From assembly GCF_024599795.1 (NCBI RefSeq), contig NZ_CP102246.1, positions 434,001 to 498,000 on the forward strand: a DNA stretch of 64,000 nucleotides, given 5' to 3'. The translations under genes and the position numbers were made by a program. A model generated the notes under the pieces. That model did not search any database, had not been told where the DNA came from, and saw only the letters and a list, made by a program, of their open reading frames with translations. Positions 17,983 to 27,200 of the stretch are shown here, one piece after another (position 1 is the stretch's first letter; every line of letters starts with the position of its first letter). Source of the stretch: Enterobacter cloacae complex sp. R_G8. Lineage in GTDB: Bacteria; Pseudomonadota; Gammaproteobacteria; Enterobacterales; Enterobacteriaceae.

Positions 17983-18004
17983 GAGGCTCCTGCACCGGAG
18001 CCTC
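17983..18004 (+). terminator. Hairpin between the two adhesin genes (partial terminator)
   Basis: An 8-bp perfect stem GAGGCTCC / GGAGCCTC with loop TGCACC, 17 bases after the first adhesin stop. It is followed only by CGCAAAGTTTT, so termination is likely incomplete. It could reduce expression of adhesin 2 relative to adhesin 1. Confidence 0.5.
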
Positions 18005-18052
18005 CGCAAAGTTTTAGACCAGAACATAAACAGAATTCATTTGGAAAATTGT

Positions 18053-21000
18053 ATGAAAAAGACCATTACTACGAACAACAATACCGAAAATATCGCCGCA
18101 ATGGCGACCTTACCACCGCTGCCGAGTGACGTTTTACTGTGGAACGACTACCAGTTCCCGCGTGAAATTCACAACGGCGATCCGAGCGAAGATAACACCC
18201 CAACCTTTAGCGGTAAGGGTGAGGCGGGCATGACGGCGGTGATCGACCTCGGTGGCGGTCAGAGCGTTCGCGTACCGGTCAGTTCAGAAGGTATCTGGAG
18301 CTGGACGCCTGCGCCTGCGCTGGCGGACGGGTCTTATACCTGGTCTGTGGCACTGGAAGACGCGCAGGGCAATCGCGGTCCGTCTACCCCGCCAATCAGC
18401 TTCACCATCGATACGGTGGGTAATGCGGTGTCCATCAGCCACGCTGAAGATAACACCGGTACGATGACCAACCCGCTGGCAAGCGGCAGCAGCACGGATG
18501 ACGTTAACCCGGTAATCGTGGGGACGGCGACGCCGGGCTCCCTGGTGACCCTGTACGTTGATGGCAAACCTGTTGGCTCGATGACCGCTGATCCAGTAAC
18601 CGGAGAGTGGGCGATTGAGATCAACCCTGCGCTGGAATCGGGTAAAACCTACGAAATCACCGCGGGCGAGTATAGCGGCCCGGGTGAAATCCCTGCGCCG
18701 ACGCGTCCGTTCCTGTTGACGGTTGATACCGTTGTACCGACCGGCTCCTTCGACCGTATTGAAGACAACGAAGGCCGTTATCAGGGCGACGTGGCGAACC
18801 CGGGCGTGACCGATGACACCACCCCAACCCTGCACGGTACCGGCCGTCCGGGGGATATCGTGTTCATCCGCAACGGCAGCGACATTATTGGTTCCACCAC
18901 CGTAGGTGCTGACAACAGTTGGGAATACACCCTGCCTGAGCAGACGAACGGCACTGCGCTGGACGTCAGCGTGGTCTTCCGTGGCCCGACCGGGGTGGAA
19001 AGCGCACCGACCGCACCGTGGAAGCTGGTGATCGATACTGAAGCACCAAACAAACCGATTATTGGCGACGTCGAGGACGACCAGGGTCCGGATGTCGGCC
19101 CTATTCACAACGGTGACACCACGGATGACACGCAGCCGGTATTCAGCGGCGAAGGCGCCGTGCCTGGCGATACCGTTGAACTGATTGTTGACGACGAAGT
19201 CGTGGGGACCGCGATTGTCGGTGACGACGGTAAATGGGAAGTGACCCCGGAGAAACCGCTGCCGGAAGGCGAACATGAAGCGGTCGTGGTGATCACCGAT
19301 CCTGCGGGCAACGCCAGCGAGCCGTCCGATCCGATCGACTTTATCGTCGACACGCAGCCGCCGGCAAAACCGACGATCGATACCGTTTATGATGACGCAG
19401 GTCAGCAGACCGGCAATATCGCTAACGGTGGTATTACGGACGACAGCACCCCGGACTTTACCGGTACGGCCGAGAAGGGCAGCCTGGTGTTTATCATTGT
19501 GAACGGGAAAACCGTTGACTCTGTGACCGCTGACGCCTCAACCGGGATCTGGACCTGGACGCCAGCACTGGGCATGGCCAACGGCCATTACGATGTCACC
19601 GTTGTGGCGCAGGACAAAGCGGGGCTGCGTTCCGAGCCGTCTGACGCGTTCTCGTTTGACCTGCTGGCGGGCGGTATTCCGACGGCTCCGGCCATTACTG
19701 ACGTGATCGACGACGTTGACGCGCACGTGGGTACGGTACAAAACGGCGGCATCACGAACGACGCACGCCCGACCATTACCGGTACCGCACAGGATGGCAC
19801 CACGGTCTATCTGTACGATGGTACTAACCCGGATCCGATCGGCAGTGCCGTGGTAACAGCTGGCCGCTGGACCATTGACTTTGATTCTGATCTGCCGCAG
19901 GGCGAGCACCGCTTCCGTGCCGTGGCCGAAGACAGAACCGGTAACCGCAGTCCGGAAACCGGCGAGTGGGTGATTATTGTCGATTCCGTTGATCCGCTGG
20001 CACCTACGGACATTGAGCTGTGGGACGACTTCGGCACGCCGGGTCTCATCGCCAATGACGGCACCACCGACGATAACACCCCAACCTACCGTGGTAAGGG
20101 TGAGGCGAACGGTACCGCGATTATCGATCTGGGTAACGGTACTACCGTGCGCGTACCGGTAGACGAGAAAGGTAACTGGAGCTACACCCCGGCACCAGCG
20201 CTGGCGGATGGCGACTATACCTGGAAAGTCTCTATCGAAGACAAAGCCGGTAACGTGGGTCCTGAGTCTGCGCCGATCCACTTTATCGTGGATACCAGCC
20301 GTAACGGTGTTTCCATCAGCCACGTTGTGGACGATCAGGGCGACTTCGTTGGCAATCTGGGCAGCGGTAGCCACACTGACGACACGACCCCAACCGTGGT
20401 GGGCCGTGCGACGGCGGGTGCCCTGGTGAAAGTGTACGTTGATGGCAAATACATCGACAGCGTGCGCGCTGACGCCGTAACCGGTGCATGGCAGTACACC
20501 ATCAGCCCGGCGCTGACGGCGGATGCGACCTATAAGATCACCGCCAGCGAAGACGCAGGCGCAGGTGAGAGTGCGCAAACCGCGCCGTTCGAACTGACGC
20601 TGGATACGCGAGTGCCGACAGGTTCTCTGGATCGCGTCGCGGATGACGTGGGTCTGATTCAGGGCGATCTGGCGAACCCGGCCGTGACCGATGACACCAC
20701 CCCAACCCTGTACGGTAAAGGTGTGGCAGGTGATGTGGTGTTTATCTACGACGGTACCCGACTGCTTGACTCCGTCACCGTAGGGCCAGCAAATACCTGG
20801 AACTACACGCTGCCACAGCAGAACAACGGCACTGAGCTGTCTCTGACAGCGGTATTCCAGAGCCCGACCGGCGTGAAGAGCGCACCAACGGCTGCGTGGA
20901 GCCTGACCATTGATACCGAAGCGCCAAACGCGCCGGCTATTACGGGTATGTATGACGATGCAGGCACCCTGATCGCTGACGGCGGTCGTTCACGTGACAC

Positions 21001-23776
21001 CACGCCAGAACTGCGTGGTACCGCTGAGAAAAACAGCCTGGTGAAAATCTATGGCCCGGACAGCAAAGAGCCGATTGCTTCCGTGTATGCCGATGCAAAC
21101 GGTAACTGGACGTGGACCTCGCCGGTGCTGTCGGATGCGAAGTACGACTTCTATGTGAAGGCACAGGACAAGGCGGGTAACGTGTCGGGTGAATCCAACC
21201 ATTACGGTCTGGAAGTCGACACGCAAGCGGCCACGCCGGTTATTCTGGGCGCGTACGATAACGTGGAAGGCGGTATCTACAATGGACTGGTACCGAACGG
21301 TGGGCTGAGCAATGACGCCAGTATGGAACTGCGCGGTACCGCGGAAGCAAACAGCATCATCTATATCTACAACGCCTATAACGACGGCGTGCTGGATACA
21401 GTGAAAGCCGATGCAAACGGTAACTGGAGCTGGTCGCATTCGGTCGGGAATACGGCTGCGGGTCGTCCGCATATGTTCTACACCATTGCCAAAGATGATT
21501 TAGGCAACGTTTCCGGCAAATCGGCGACCTACTCACTGAATGTGGATACGGTCAATAACGCGCCGGTGATCACGGGTTCCTGGGATGATGTTCAGGGTGG
21601 TGCGTATAACGGTCTGGTGGGTAACGGTGGCGTAACCAACGACAGAACGCTGGATTTACGCGGCACGGCAGAAGCGGGCAGTGTGGTGTATATCATCAAC
21701 CCGGCAAGTGGTGGGGTGTATGGTTCGGTCACGGCTGGTGTGAATGGACAGTGGTCTTTCCCGCTGACTACCAATTACAACAAGACATATGACTTCCAGG
21801 CTTACTCTATAGACAAAGCCGGAAACCGCTCCGTGAATTCCTCGAACTTTGCGATTACGGTGGATACGGTCAATGCCGCGCCGGTGATCACGGGTTCCTG
21901 GGATGACGTTCAGGGGGGGACGTATAACGGTCTGGTGGGTAACGGTGGCGTAACTAACGACAGAACACTGGATTTACGCGGCACGGCAGAAGCGGGCAGC
22001 GTGGTGTATATCATCAACCCGGCAAGTGGTGGGGTGTATGGTTCGGTCACGGCTGGCGCGAATGGACAATGGTCTTTCCCGATCACGACCAACTACAACA
22101 AGACGTATGACTTCCAGGCTTACTCTGTTGATAAAGCCGGGAACCGTTCGGTGAACTCGACCAACTTCGCGATTACCGTGGATACCGTGGTGGCCGCACC
22201 GAACGTAACGGTTATCTCTGATAACGTGACGGGCGGAAAAGTCGGTAACCTGGTTGACGGAGAGCGTACCAACGACAACCGTCCGACTATTGCCGGTAAT
22301 GGTGCAGAACCGGGCGCGAAGATCGAAATCGTGCTGGCCCTGGGTAGCCAGGGATGGACGAGCGGTACAAACCTCGTTTACACCACCACGGCCAAAGCTG
22401 ATGGTACCTGGAGCCTGGAAATTCCGAAGGCTCTGCAGGATGGCACCTGGTACTTCCGTGCCAATCAGACCGACCAGGCGGGTAACAAGAGTGGCCTGGG
22501 TAACCAGCACTATGTTGTGGTTGATACGGTCGCGGCTGCACCTGTTATTACGGCAGTCGTCGATAACGTCGCGGGCGGCAAGGTAGGTAACCTGGCTGAC
22601 GCAGAGAAGACCAACGACAACCGTCCGACCATCACCGGTAACGGTGCGGAAGCAGGGGCGAAGATCGAAATCTGGCTGGCAGGTCCAACTACCAGCGCAG
22701 GCTGGACAGGTGGTAAGAACATTATCTACACCACCACGGCCAAAGCAGACGGTACCTGGAGTCTTGAAATCCCGACGGCACTGCCTGATGGCACCTGGTA
22801 TTTCCGTGCCAAGCAGATTGACACCGCAGGCAACAGCAGTGCGTTAGGAGCCCAGCGTTATGTGACCGTGGAAACCTGGTCGCCAGAGAACTTCCTGATC
22901 ACCAGTGTCAGCGGTGGGGGTTACTTCGATGTCGTCGGAGAGGTCATTACCGTTAAAGGTGTAGGGGGTATTCCGGGTCACACTGTCAGTCTGAGAGGCG
23001 GGCCGAATTCGACGCTGGCAGGTACAACCGGTCGCGTTCTGGATGATGGTACCTGGACCGTGACCTTAACGCTGGCACAGTGGCGTGCTACCGGATTGTC
23101 AGCCCCTGGTAACGGGCCTGGATTTGCCGCCGTGTTTAACGTAGTGGATACCTCCAATACCAGTATTCACACGTACAACGCGGTGCCAATTACGGTTGAT
23201 GGCAGGCTGCTGGGCACCCGCAGTATGCGTTCCTTCAGCGTTGAGGAAAACACCCCGCCTGTTCATGAGGAACAGCGTGTGAACAGCGAGGAAAACAAAC
23301 CGGCAAAAGCGCCTGTTGTGGCTCAGAACGAAGACGATAACGCGTCTAAGCAGGAGGCATCGACAGAGCAAAAAGGCGTTGAGCACGATGCCGTCAATCA
23401 TACGCTGACGTTAGCGGGCGACGCGAAAGACAGCATCGATCTGAGCGAGCTGGTTGGCAAAGATCAGCAGGTTTCAACGATTGATATGAACAACGGCAAA
23501 GCAGATGTGCTGAATATCAACGTGAACGACGTGCTGACTCACGCTGAGAAAGATCTGTTTATCGCCGATGGCAATAAACAGATGATGGTTCAGGGTAACA
23601 AAGGTGATGTTGTGAACCTGAGCGATCTGCTGCCAGACAACAGCGATCCGGGTAACTGGACCAATGCAGGCAACGTTAAAGTTTCCGGCGTGGAATATCA
23701 GGTTTACCAGGTGGAAAATCTGGACGTGGAACTGCTGGTGCAGAACGGCGTCACCGTCAACGTGAATAATCACTAA
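18053..23776 (+). CDS. Giant Ig-repeat adhesin 2, type I secreted, no prefix domain
   Basis: 1907 residues from the ATG at 18053, directly downstream of adhesin 1 (86-bp gap). It begins with a short polar stretch and goes straight into Ig-like repeats, so it lacks the BapA-like prefix and hydrophobic stretch of adhesin 1. I count about fifteen repeats of 98-112 residues plus one divergent domain, a charged Asn/Glu/Lys linker, and the C-terminal secretion module (NLSDLLP, DPGNW, GVEYQVYQ). Repeats 4-9 are collinear with repeats 4-9 of adhesin 1. Repeats 12 and 13 are near-identical. Without the retention-like segment it may be released fully, or bind adhesin 1. The product is probably exported by the adjacent type I system. 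Confidence 0.85.
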   Translation: MKKTITTNNNTENIAAMATLPPLPSDVLLWNDYQFPREIHNGDPSEDNTPTFSGKGEAGMTAVIDLGGGQSVRVPVSSEGIWSWTPAPALADGSYTWSVALEDAQGNRGPSTPPISFTIDTVGNAVSISHAEDNTGTMTNPLASGSSTDDVNPVIVGTATPGSLVTLYVDGKPVGSMTADPVTGEWAIEINPALESGKTYEITAGEYSGPGEIPAPTRPFLLTVDTVVPTGSFDRIEDNEGRYQGDVANPGVTDDTTPTLHGTGRPGDIVFIRNGSDIIGSTTVGADNSWEYTLPEQTNGTALDVSVVFRGPTGVESAPTAPWKLVIDTEAPNKPIIGDVEDDQGPDVGPIHNGDTTDDTQPVFSGEGAVPGDTVELIVDDEVVGTAIVGDDGKWEVTPEKPLPEGEHEAVVVITDPAGNASEPSDPIDFIVDTQPPAKPTIDTVYDDAGQQTGNIANGGITDDSTPDFTGTAEKGSLVFIIVNGKTVDSVTADASTGIWTWTPALGMANGHYDVTVVAQDKAGLRSEPSDAFSFDLLAGGIPTAPAITDVIDDVDAHVGTVQNGGITNDARPTITGTAQDGTTVYLYDGTNPDPIGSAVVTAGRWTIDFDSDLPQGEHRFRAVAEDRTGNRSPETGEWVIIVDSVDPLAPTDIELWDDFGTPGLIANDGTTDDNTPTYRGKGEANGTAIIDLGNGTTVRVPVDEKGNWSYTPAPALADGDYTWKVSIEDKAGNVGPESAPIHFIVDTSRNGVSISHVVDDQGDFVGNLGSGSHTDDTTPTVVGRATAGALVKVYVDGKYIDSVRADAVTGAWQYTISPALTADATYKITASEDAGAGESAQTAPFELTLDTRVPTGSLDRVADDVGLIQGDLANPAVTDDTTPTLYGKGVAGDVVFIYDGTRLLDSVTVGPANTWNYTLPQQNNGTELSLTAVFQSPTGVKSAPTAAWSLTIDTEAPNAPAITGMYDDAGTLIADGGRSRDTTPELRGTAEKNSLVKIYGPDSKEPIASVYADANGNWTWTSPVLSDAKYDFYVKAQDKAGNVSGESNHYGLEVDTQAATPVILGAYDNVEGGIYNGLVPNGGLSNDASMELRGTAEANSIIYIYNAYNDGVLDTVKADANGNWSWSHSVGNTAAGRPHMFYTIAKDDLGNVSGKSATYSLNVDTVNNAPVITGSWDDVQGGAYNGLVGNGGVTNDRTLDLRGTAEAGSVVYIINPASGGVYGSVTAGVNGQWSFPLTTNYNKTYDFQAYSIDKAGNRSVNSSNFAITVDTVNAAPVITGSWDDVQGGTYNGLVGNGGVTNDRTLDLRGTAEAGSVVYIINPASGGVYGSVTAGANGQWSFPITTNYNKTYDFQAYSVDKAGNRSVNSTNFAITVDTVVAAPNVTVISDNVTGGKVGNLVDGERTNDNRPTIAGNGAEPGAKIEIVLALGSQGWTSGTNLVYTTTAKADGTWSLEIPKALQDGTWYFRANQTDQAGNKSGLGNQHYVVVDTVAAAPVITAVVDNVAGGKVGNLADAEKTNDNRPTITGNGAEAGAKIEIWLAGPTTSAGWTGGKNIIYTTTAKADGTWSLEIPTALPDGTWYFRAKQIDTAGNSSALGAQRYVTVETWSPENFLITSVSGGGYFDVVGEVITVKGVGGIPGHTVSLRGGPNSTLAGTTGRVLDDGTWTVTLTLAQWRATGLSAPGNGPGFAAVFNVVDTSNTSIHTYNAVPITVDGRLLGTRSMRSFSVEENTPPVHEEQRVNSEENKPAKAPVVAQNEDDNASKQEASTEQKGVEHDAVNHTLTLAGDAKDSIDLSELVGKDQQVSTIDMNNGKADVLNINVNDVLTHAEKDLFIADGNKQMMVQGNKGDVVNLSDLLPDNSDPGNWTNAGNVKVSGVEYQVYQVENLDVELLVQNGVTVNVNNH
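21560..22195 (+). repeat. Near-identical 318-bp tandem duplication in adhesin 2
   Basis: Two head-to-tail units of 318 bp (21560-21877 and 21878-22195), each coding one 106-residue Ig-like repeat beginning VITGSWDDVQGG. They differ by only a few bases, many silent. The neighbouring repeats are far more diverged, so this is a recent duplication or a recently homogenised pair and a likely site of repeat-number variation. Confidence 0.85.
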
Positions 23777-23788
23777 CTTAAACTTTTC

Positions 23789-23810
23789 CAGGCCCCCGGG
23801 AGGGGGCCTG
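23789..23810 (+). other. Hairpin between adhesin 2 and the OmpA-like gene
   Basis: A 9-bp GC stem CAGGCCCCC / GGGGGCCTG with loop GGGA, 12 bases after the adhesin 2 stop. There is no T-run; the ribosome site GGAGG of the next gene starts two bases later. It may stabilise the upstream message or limit translation of the OmpA-like gene. Confidence 0.5.
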
Positions 23811-23820
23811 TGGAGGATTT

Positions 23821-24726
23821 ATGACTTTTTTCAAGACTTCTTTATTCGCGGCGCTGTTTACTACCTCCGCATTTGTTATCCACCCGGCGCTGGCGGCGGA
23901 GAATTTTGGTAAGACGTATCAGCCTGTTGCCCCCGTCAGCCAGACGCAGACGCAGGTGGTTTACTACCGTGATGCCAGCAACACCGCAGGTGGTGCGGCG
24001 CATATTTATGTCGATAACGAATTCCACGACGCACTGCTGCCGGGCGGCTATACCGTTTTCTGTCTGGCGCCGGGCAAGCATAATCTGGGCGCGTACCAGA
24101 ATGATGCACCGCAGTATCGCGGCAAAGAGCAGGGCTACAACGTCGAGATGAGCGGCGGCCAGACCTATTTCGTGCGCGTCAGCTCAACCATGAATGCGGT
24201 GCCGGAAGCCCGTACGCGCGAGCAGGCGGAAAAGGATCTCGCTGGTCTGCGTGAGCAGACACACGTGCTGTCCCGTGCCTCAAGCGTAGAGGCCTGTAAG
24301 AACCTTGCGCCACAGTACAAAGACTACACCCTGTCGGGCGATGTGATGTTCCGCTTTGGTAAGGGAAATGAGAAGGGCGTTTCCGCTCAGGGTCGCCAGG
24401 CCGTAAAAGATCTGGTGGCGACGATCAAACGTGAAAACGTTGAACTGAAGCAGATTCAGGTTATCGGCCACACGGACGCCATCGGCAGCGATCGTAGCAA
24501 CTATGCGCTTGGCCTGAAGCGTGCGCAGACTGTCCGCACCATGCTGGCTGAGAACGGCCTTCCGGCACGCCTGATGACGGCGACCAGCGTGGGCAGCAAT
24601 GAGCCTGTAGTCAATGACTGTGACGCCTCGAACAAGAGCGCGTTGATCTCCTGTCTGTCGCCTAACCGCCGTGTTGTGGTACGCGTAAGCGGCGATCAGA
24701 ACGTGACTGCTCCTGCGCAGAAATAA
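23821..24726 (+). CDS. OmpA-family peptidoglycan-binding protein of the adhesin operon
   Basis: 301 residues. A signal peptide ends at HPALA-AE (about residue 25). Residues 40-115 form a small beta domain (VYYRDASNTAGGAAHIYVDN, later PGKHNLGAY) like DUF2846-type surface proteins. Residues about 170-295 are an OmpA C-terminal domain with DVMFRFGKGN, the peptidoglycan-binding pattern IGHTDAIGSDRSNYALGLKR and a final NRRVVV. GGAGG lies four bases before the ATG. Co-transcribed with the adhesins. OmpA-like partners are common beside giant type I adhesins and may couple the secretion outer-membrane complex or the adhesin to the cell wall; the exact partner is an inference. Confidence 0.85.
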   Translation: MTFFKTSLFAALFTTSAFVIHPALAAENFGKTYQPVAPVSQTQTQVVYYRDASNTAGGAAHIYVDNEFHDALLPGGYTVFCLAPGKHNLGAYQNDAPQYRGKEQGYNVEMSGGQTYFVRVSSTMNAVPEARTREQAEKDLAGLREQTHVLSRASSVEACKNLAPQYKDYTLSGDVMFRFGKGNEKGVSAQGRQAVKDLVATIKRENVELKQIQVIGHTDAIGSDRSNYALGLKRAQTVRTMLAENGLPARLMTATSVGSNEPVVNDCDASNKSALISCLSPNRRVVVRVSGDQNVTAPAQK

Positions 24727-24738
24727 TCGCTAAACCCT

Positions 24739-24759
24739 GCCTTCCCGTAACGGGAGGGC
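24739..24759 (+). terminator. Probable terminator of the adhesin-OmpA-like unit
   Basis: Stem GCCTTCCCG / CGGGAGGGC (one T-G pair), loop TAA, followed by ACCATCTTTTC. The short T-stretch makes it a moderate terminator. It separates the adhesin transcription unit from the secretion genes, which have their own predicted regulator site. Confidence 0.55.
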
Positions 24760-24786
24760 ACCATCTTTTCCCCCTGTTTCCTCTCT

Positions 24787-24849
24787 AAAACCTGTTTCGT
24801 GACAAAAAATAACCAGTTCCATTGAGACAGGTCTCATTAAGGCAAGACC
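24787..24849. promoter_or_regulatory. Predicted regulator sites upstream of the secretion operon
   Basis: GAGACAGGTCTC (24824-24835) is a palindromic copy of the island motif. It continues as CATTAAGGCAAGACC, closely matching the downstream part of the adhesin site at 12932-12955. A weaker copy AAAACCTGTTTC lies at 24787-24798 and a half-site AAGACC at 24844-24849. The main palindrome is 107 bp upstream of the ABC transporter start. Confidence 0.55.
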
Positions 24850-24941
24850 ATTCCGCGTGACAGAATATTCCTAATTCATCTCAAAAAGTCATTTTATCTT
24901 TTTGATTTAACTGTCTTTTAACAACCAGGAACACGCGAAAT

Positions 24942-27200
24942 ATGGAATCCTCAATGGCCAAAACCCAGGAGGAACAGCTGCACACTATCGCCCGTGATAC
25001 CCGACTTAATGACGACACTCTGCTCAGAAGCATTGCCTGGCTGTCCGATCATTATGGTCTGGGTAAGAGCGACGATGTCTTGCTGGCTGGTCTGCCTGTT
25101 GAACAAACGCTCACACCCTCTTTAGCGCTTGATGCGCTCAAAAACGCCGGTATCACCGGGGGGCTCATCAAGCGTAACAGCGCTGAACTTCCCGAGCAGG
25201 TTTTCCCCATGATTCTGCTGCGCAAAGGTGCGGGCGGCATGGTGCTGCTTGCGCGCGAGCGTCGTAAAAATGCCGACGATAAATGGGATCTGTTTTACTC
25301 CCTGATCATGCCGGAAGTGGGCGACGAGCCGGTTGAGCTGAACCATGAGGCGCTGAGCGAACTGTATGTCGGTTATGCCATTGCGGCGAAACCAACAGCG
25401 CGCATTGACAGCCGGGTCAGCGATATCGCGCCGCCGCAACCAAAAGGTCACTGGCTGTTCAGTACCCTGTGGCGCTATCGCAGCTACTACCGCAGCGCCG
25501 CGCTGGCGTCGGTGCTGGTGAACGTGCTCGCGCTGGCCACGGTATTCTTTACCATGAACGTGTATGACCGCGTTATCCCTAACCAGGCCTTTACCACGCT
25601 CTGGTCGCTGGCAATTGGTGTACTGGTGGCGATGGTATTTGAAGCCATCACCCGTACGGTGCGTGCGCATCTGCTTGATACCGCCGGAAAGAAAGCGGAT
25701 TTGATTGTCGGCAGCGTTCTGTTTCGTCAGTCGCTGGCGGTAAAAATGGAGCATAAACCGGCCTCTTCCGGCTCGTTTGCCAACCAGCTGCGCGAGTTTG
25801 AATCCGTGCGTGACTTCGTCTCTTCCGCCACCCTTGCGACCATTGCCGATCTGCCGTTCGTGCTGCTGTTTATCGGCATTATTTTTGCCATCGGCGGTTC
25901 GCTGGCCTTTATCCCGATGCTGATGTTGCCGATGATCCTGATCGTCAGCCTGCTGATCCAGTGGCCGCTGGCGAAAGTAATGAAAGCCAGCCTGCAGGAG
26001 GCCTCGTTAAAGCAGGGCGTGCTGATTGAATCCATTGAGGGCATGGAAACCCTGAAATCGGTTGGCGGTGAATCCTGGATGCAGAGCCGCTGGCAGAAAT
26101 TCAGCGCCATGCAATCTTCCAGCGCGGCGGCGTCAAAACATTACTCGACGCTGGCAATGAACTCGGTGAGTTTTCTGCAGCAGTTGCAGACGGTGATGCT
26201 GATTGTCACCGGCGTATACCTGATCGATGCCGGTAACCTGACCCAGGGTGCGCTGATCGGGACCGTGATGCTGGCGGGTCGCGTAACCGCGCCATTAAGC
26301 CAGGTGATTGGTTTAGCGGTGCGTTACCAGCAGGCGAAAGCTGCGCTGAGCTCGCTGAACAGACTGATGGAACACCCGACCGATCGCAGCAGCGACATTG
26401 ATTACATCAAACAGCCTGAGCTGAATGGCGATATTGAGCTGAAAGGCGTGACCTTCTCCTATCCGGCACCGCCGATGCAGCCGAACCCGGAGATCCTCAA
26501 AGGGGTCAACCTGACGATCAAACCGGGCGAGCGCGTGGCGATTGTCGGCAAAATCGGCAGCGGTAAATCGACCCTGCTGCGCATCATTGCGCGTCTCTAT
26601 ACCCCGGTGAAAGGGCAGCTCTTCAGCAGTGGTCTGGATGTGAACCAAATTGAGCCCTCCGACTGGCGTAACAACGTGGGCTTTGTCGGCCAGGAAGCGC
26701 GTCTGTTTTACGGCACCCTGCGTGAAAACATCATGATTGGCCGTCAGAACGCCTCCTCCGATGAATTCCTGCACGTGCTGCGTCTCACGGGGCTGGATCA
26801 GATTGCCGCGCGTCATCCGCGCGGGATCCACATGCCGGTGGGCGAGCAGGGGAACAGTCTCTCCGGTGGGCAGCGTCAGCTGGTGTCACTGGCCCGTACG
26901 CTGCTGGCGAGACCGAATCTGTTGCTGCTGGATGAACCGACCAGTGCGATGGACTCCCAGACGGAAGCCCTGTTCTTACAACACCTGAAAGTCGCGACCG
27001 CCGGGCACACGCTGGTGGTGGTGACCCATCGCCCGTCACTGCTGGCGCTGGTAGATCGCATGGTGATTATTGATGACGGCAAAATTGTGGCCGATGGTCC
27101 TAAACAGCAGGTGTTGGCCGCACTGAACGGCACACCGGCAAACGACAGTGCCCCTGCAAAAGCCGCTACTGGAAAACAGCCCGTGGAGGCCAGCGCATGA
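24942..27200 (+). CDS. Type I secretion ABC transporter (LapB/RtxB-like)
   Basis: 752 residues. Residues 1-150 form a C39-peptidase-like domain without the catalytic Cys (a CLD), used to hold substrates before export. Six membrane segments follow (about 170-470). The nucleotide-binding domain has Walker A GKIGSGKST (about 535), signature LSGGQ (about 640), Walker B LLLLDEP (about 660) and the H-loop in VVTHRPS. The ATG at 24942 has AGGA 11 bases upstream and is preferred over the inner ATG at 24954. It is the ATP-driven inner-membrane pump that should export the two upstream adhesins. Its last four bases overlap the start of the membrane fusion gene, indicating translational coupling. Confidence 0.92.
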   Translation: MESSMAKTQEEQLHTIARDTRLNDDTLLRSIAWLSDHYGLGKSDDVLLAGLPVEQTLTPSLALDALKNAGITGGLIKRNSAELPEQVFPMILLRKGAGGMVLLARERRKNADDKWDLFYSLIMPEVGDEPVELNHEALSELYVGYAIAAKPTARIDSRVSDIAPPQPKGHWLFSTLWRYRSYYRSAALASVLVNVLALATVFFTMNVYDRVIPNQAFTTLWSLAIGVLVAMVFEAITRTVRAHLLDTAGKKADLIVGSVLFRQSLAVKMEHKPASSGSFANQLREFESVRDFVSSATLATIADLPFVLLFIGIIFAIGGSLAFIPMLMLPMILIVSLLIQWPLAKVMKASLQEASLKQGVLIESIEGMETLKSVGGESWMQSRWQKFSAMQSSSAAASKHYSTLAMNSVSFLQQLQTVMLIVTGVYLIDAGNLTQGALIGTVMLAGRVTAPLSQVIGLAVRYQQAKAALSSLNRLMEHPTDRSSDIDYIKQPELNGDIELKGVTFSYPAPPMQPNPEILKGVNLTIKPGERVAIVGKIGSGKSTLLRIIARLYTPVKGQLFSSGLDVNQIEPSDWRNNVGFVGQEARLFYGTLRENIMIGRQNASSDEFLHVLRLTGLDQIAARHPRGIHMPVGEQGNSLSGGQRQLVSLARTLLARPNLLLLDEPTSAMDSQTEALFLQHLKVATAGHTLVVVTHRPSLLALVDRMVIIDDGKIVADGPKQQVLAALNGTPANDSAPAKAATGKQPVEASA

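Noticed and set aside
13059..23776. RTX (GGxGxDxxx) calcium-binding array or CRISPR-like repeat
   Set aside because: The repeats are 98-112-residue Ig-like domains; only one isolated GGEGTDTL segment resembles RTX, and the repeat period is about 300 bp of coding sequence without spacers.
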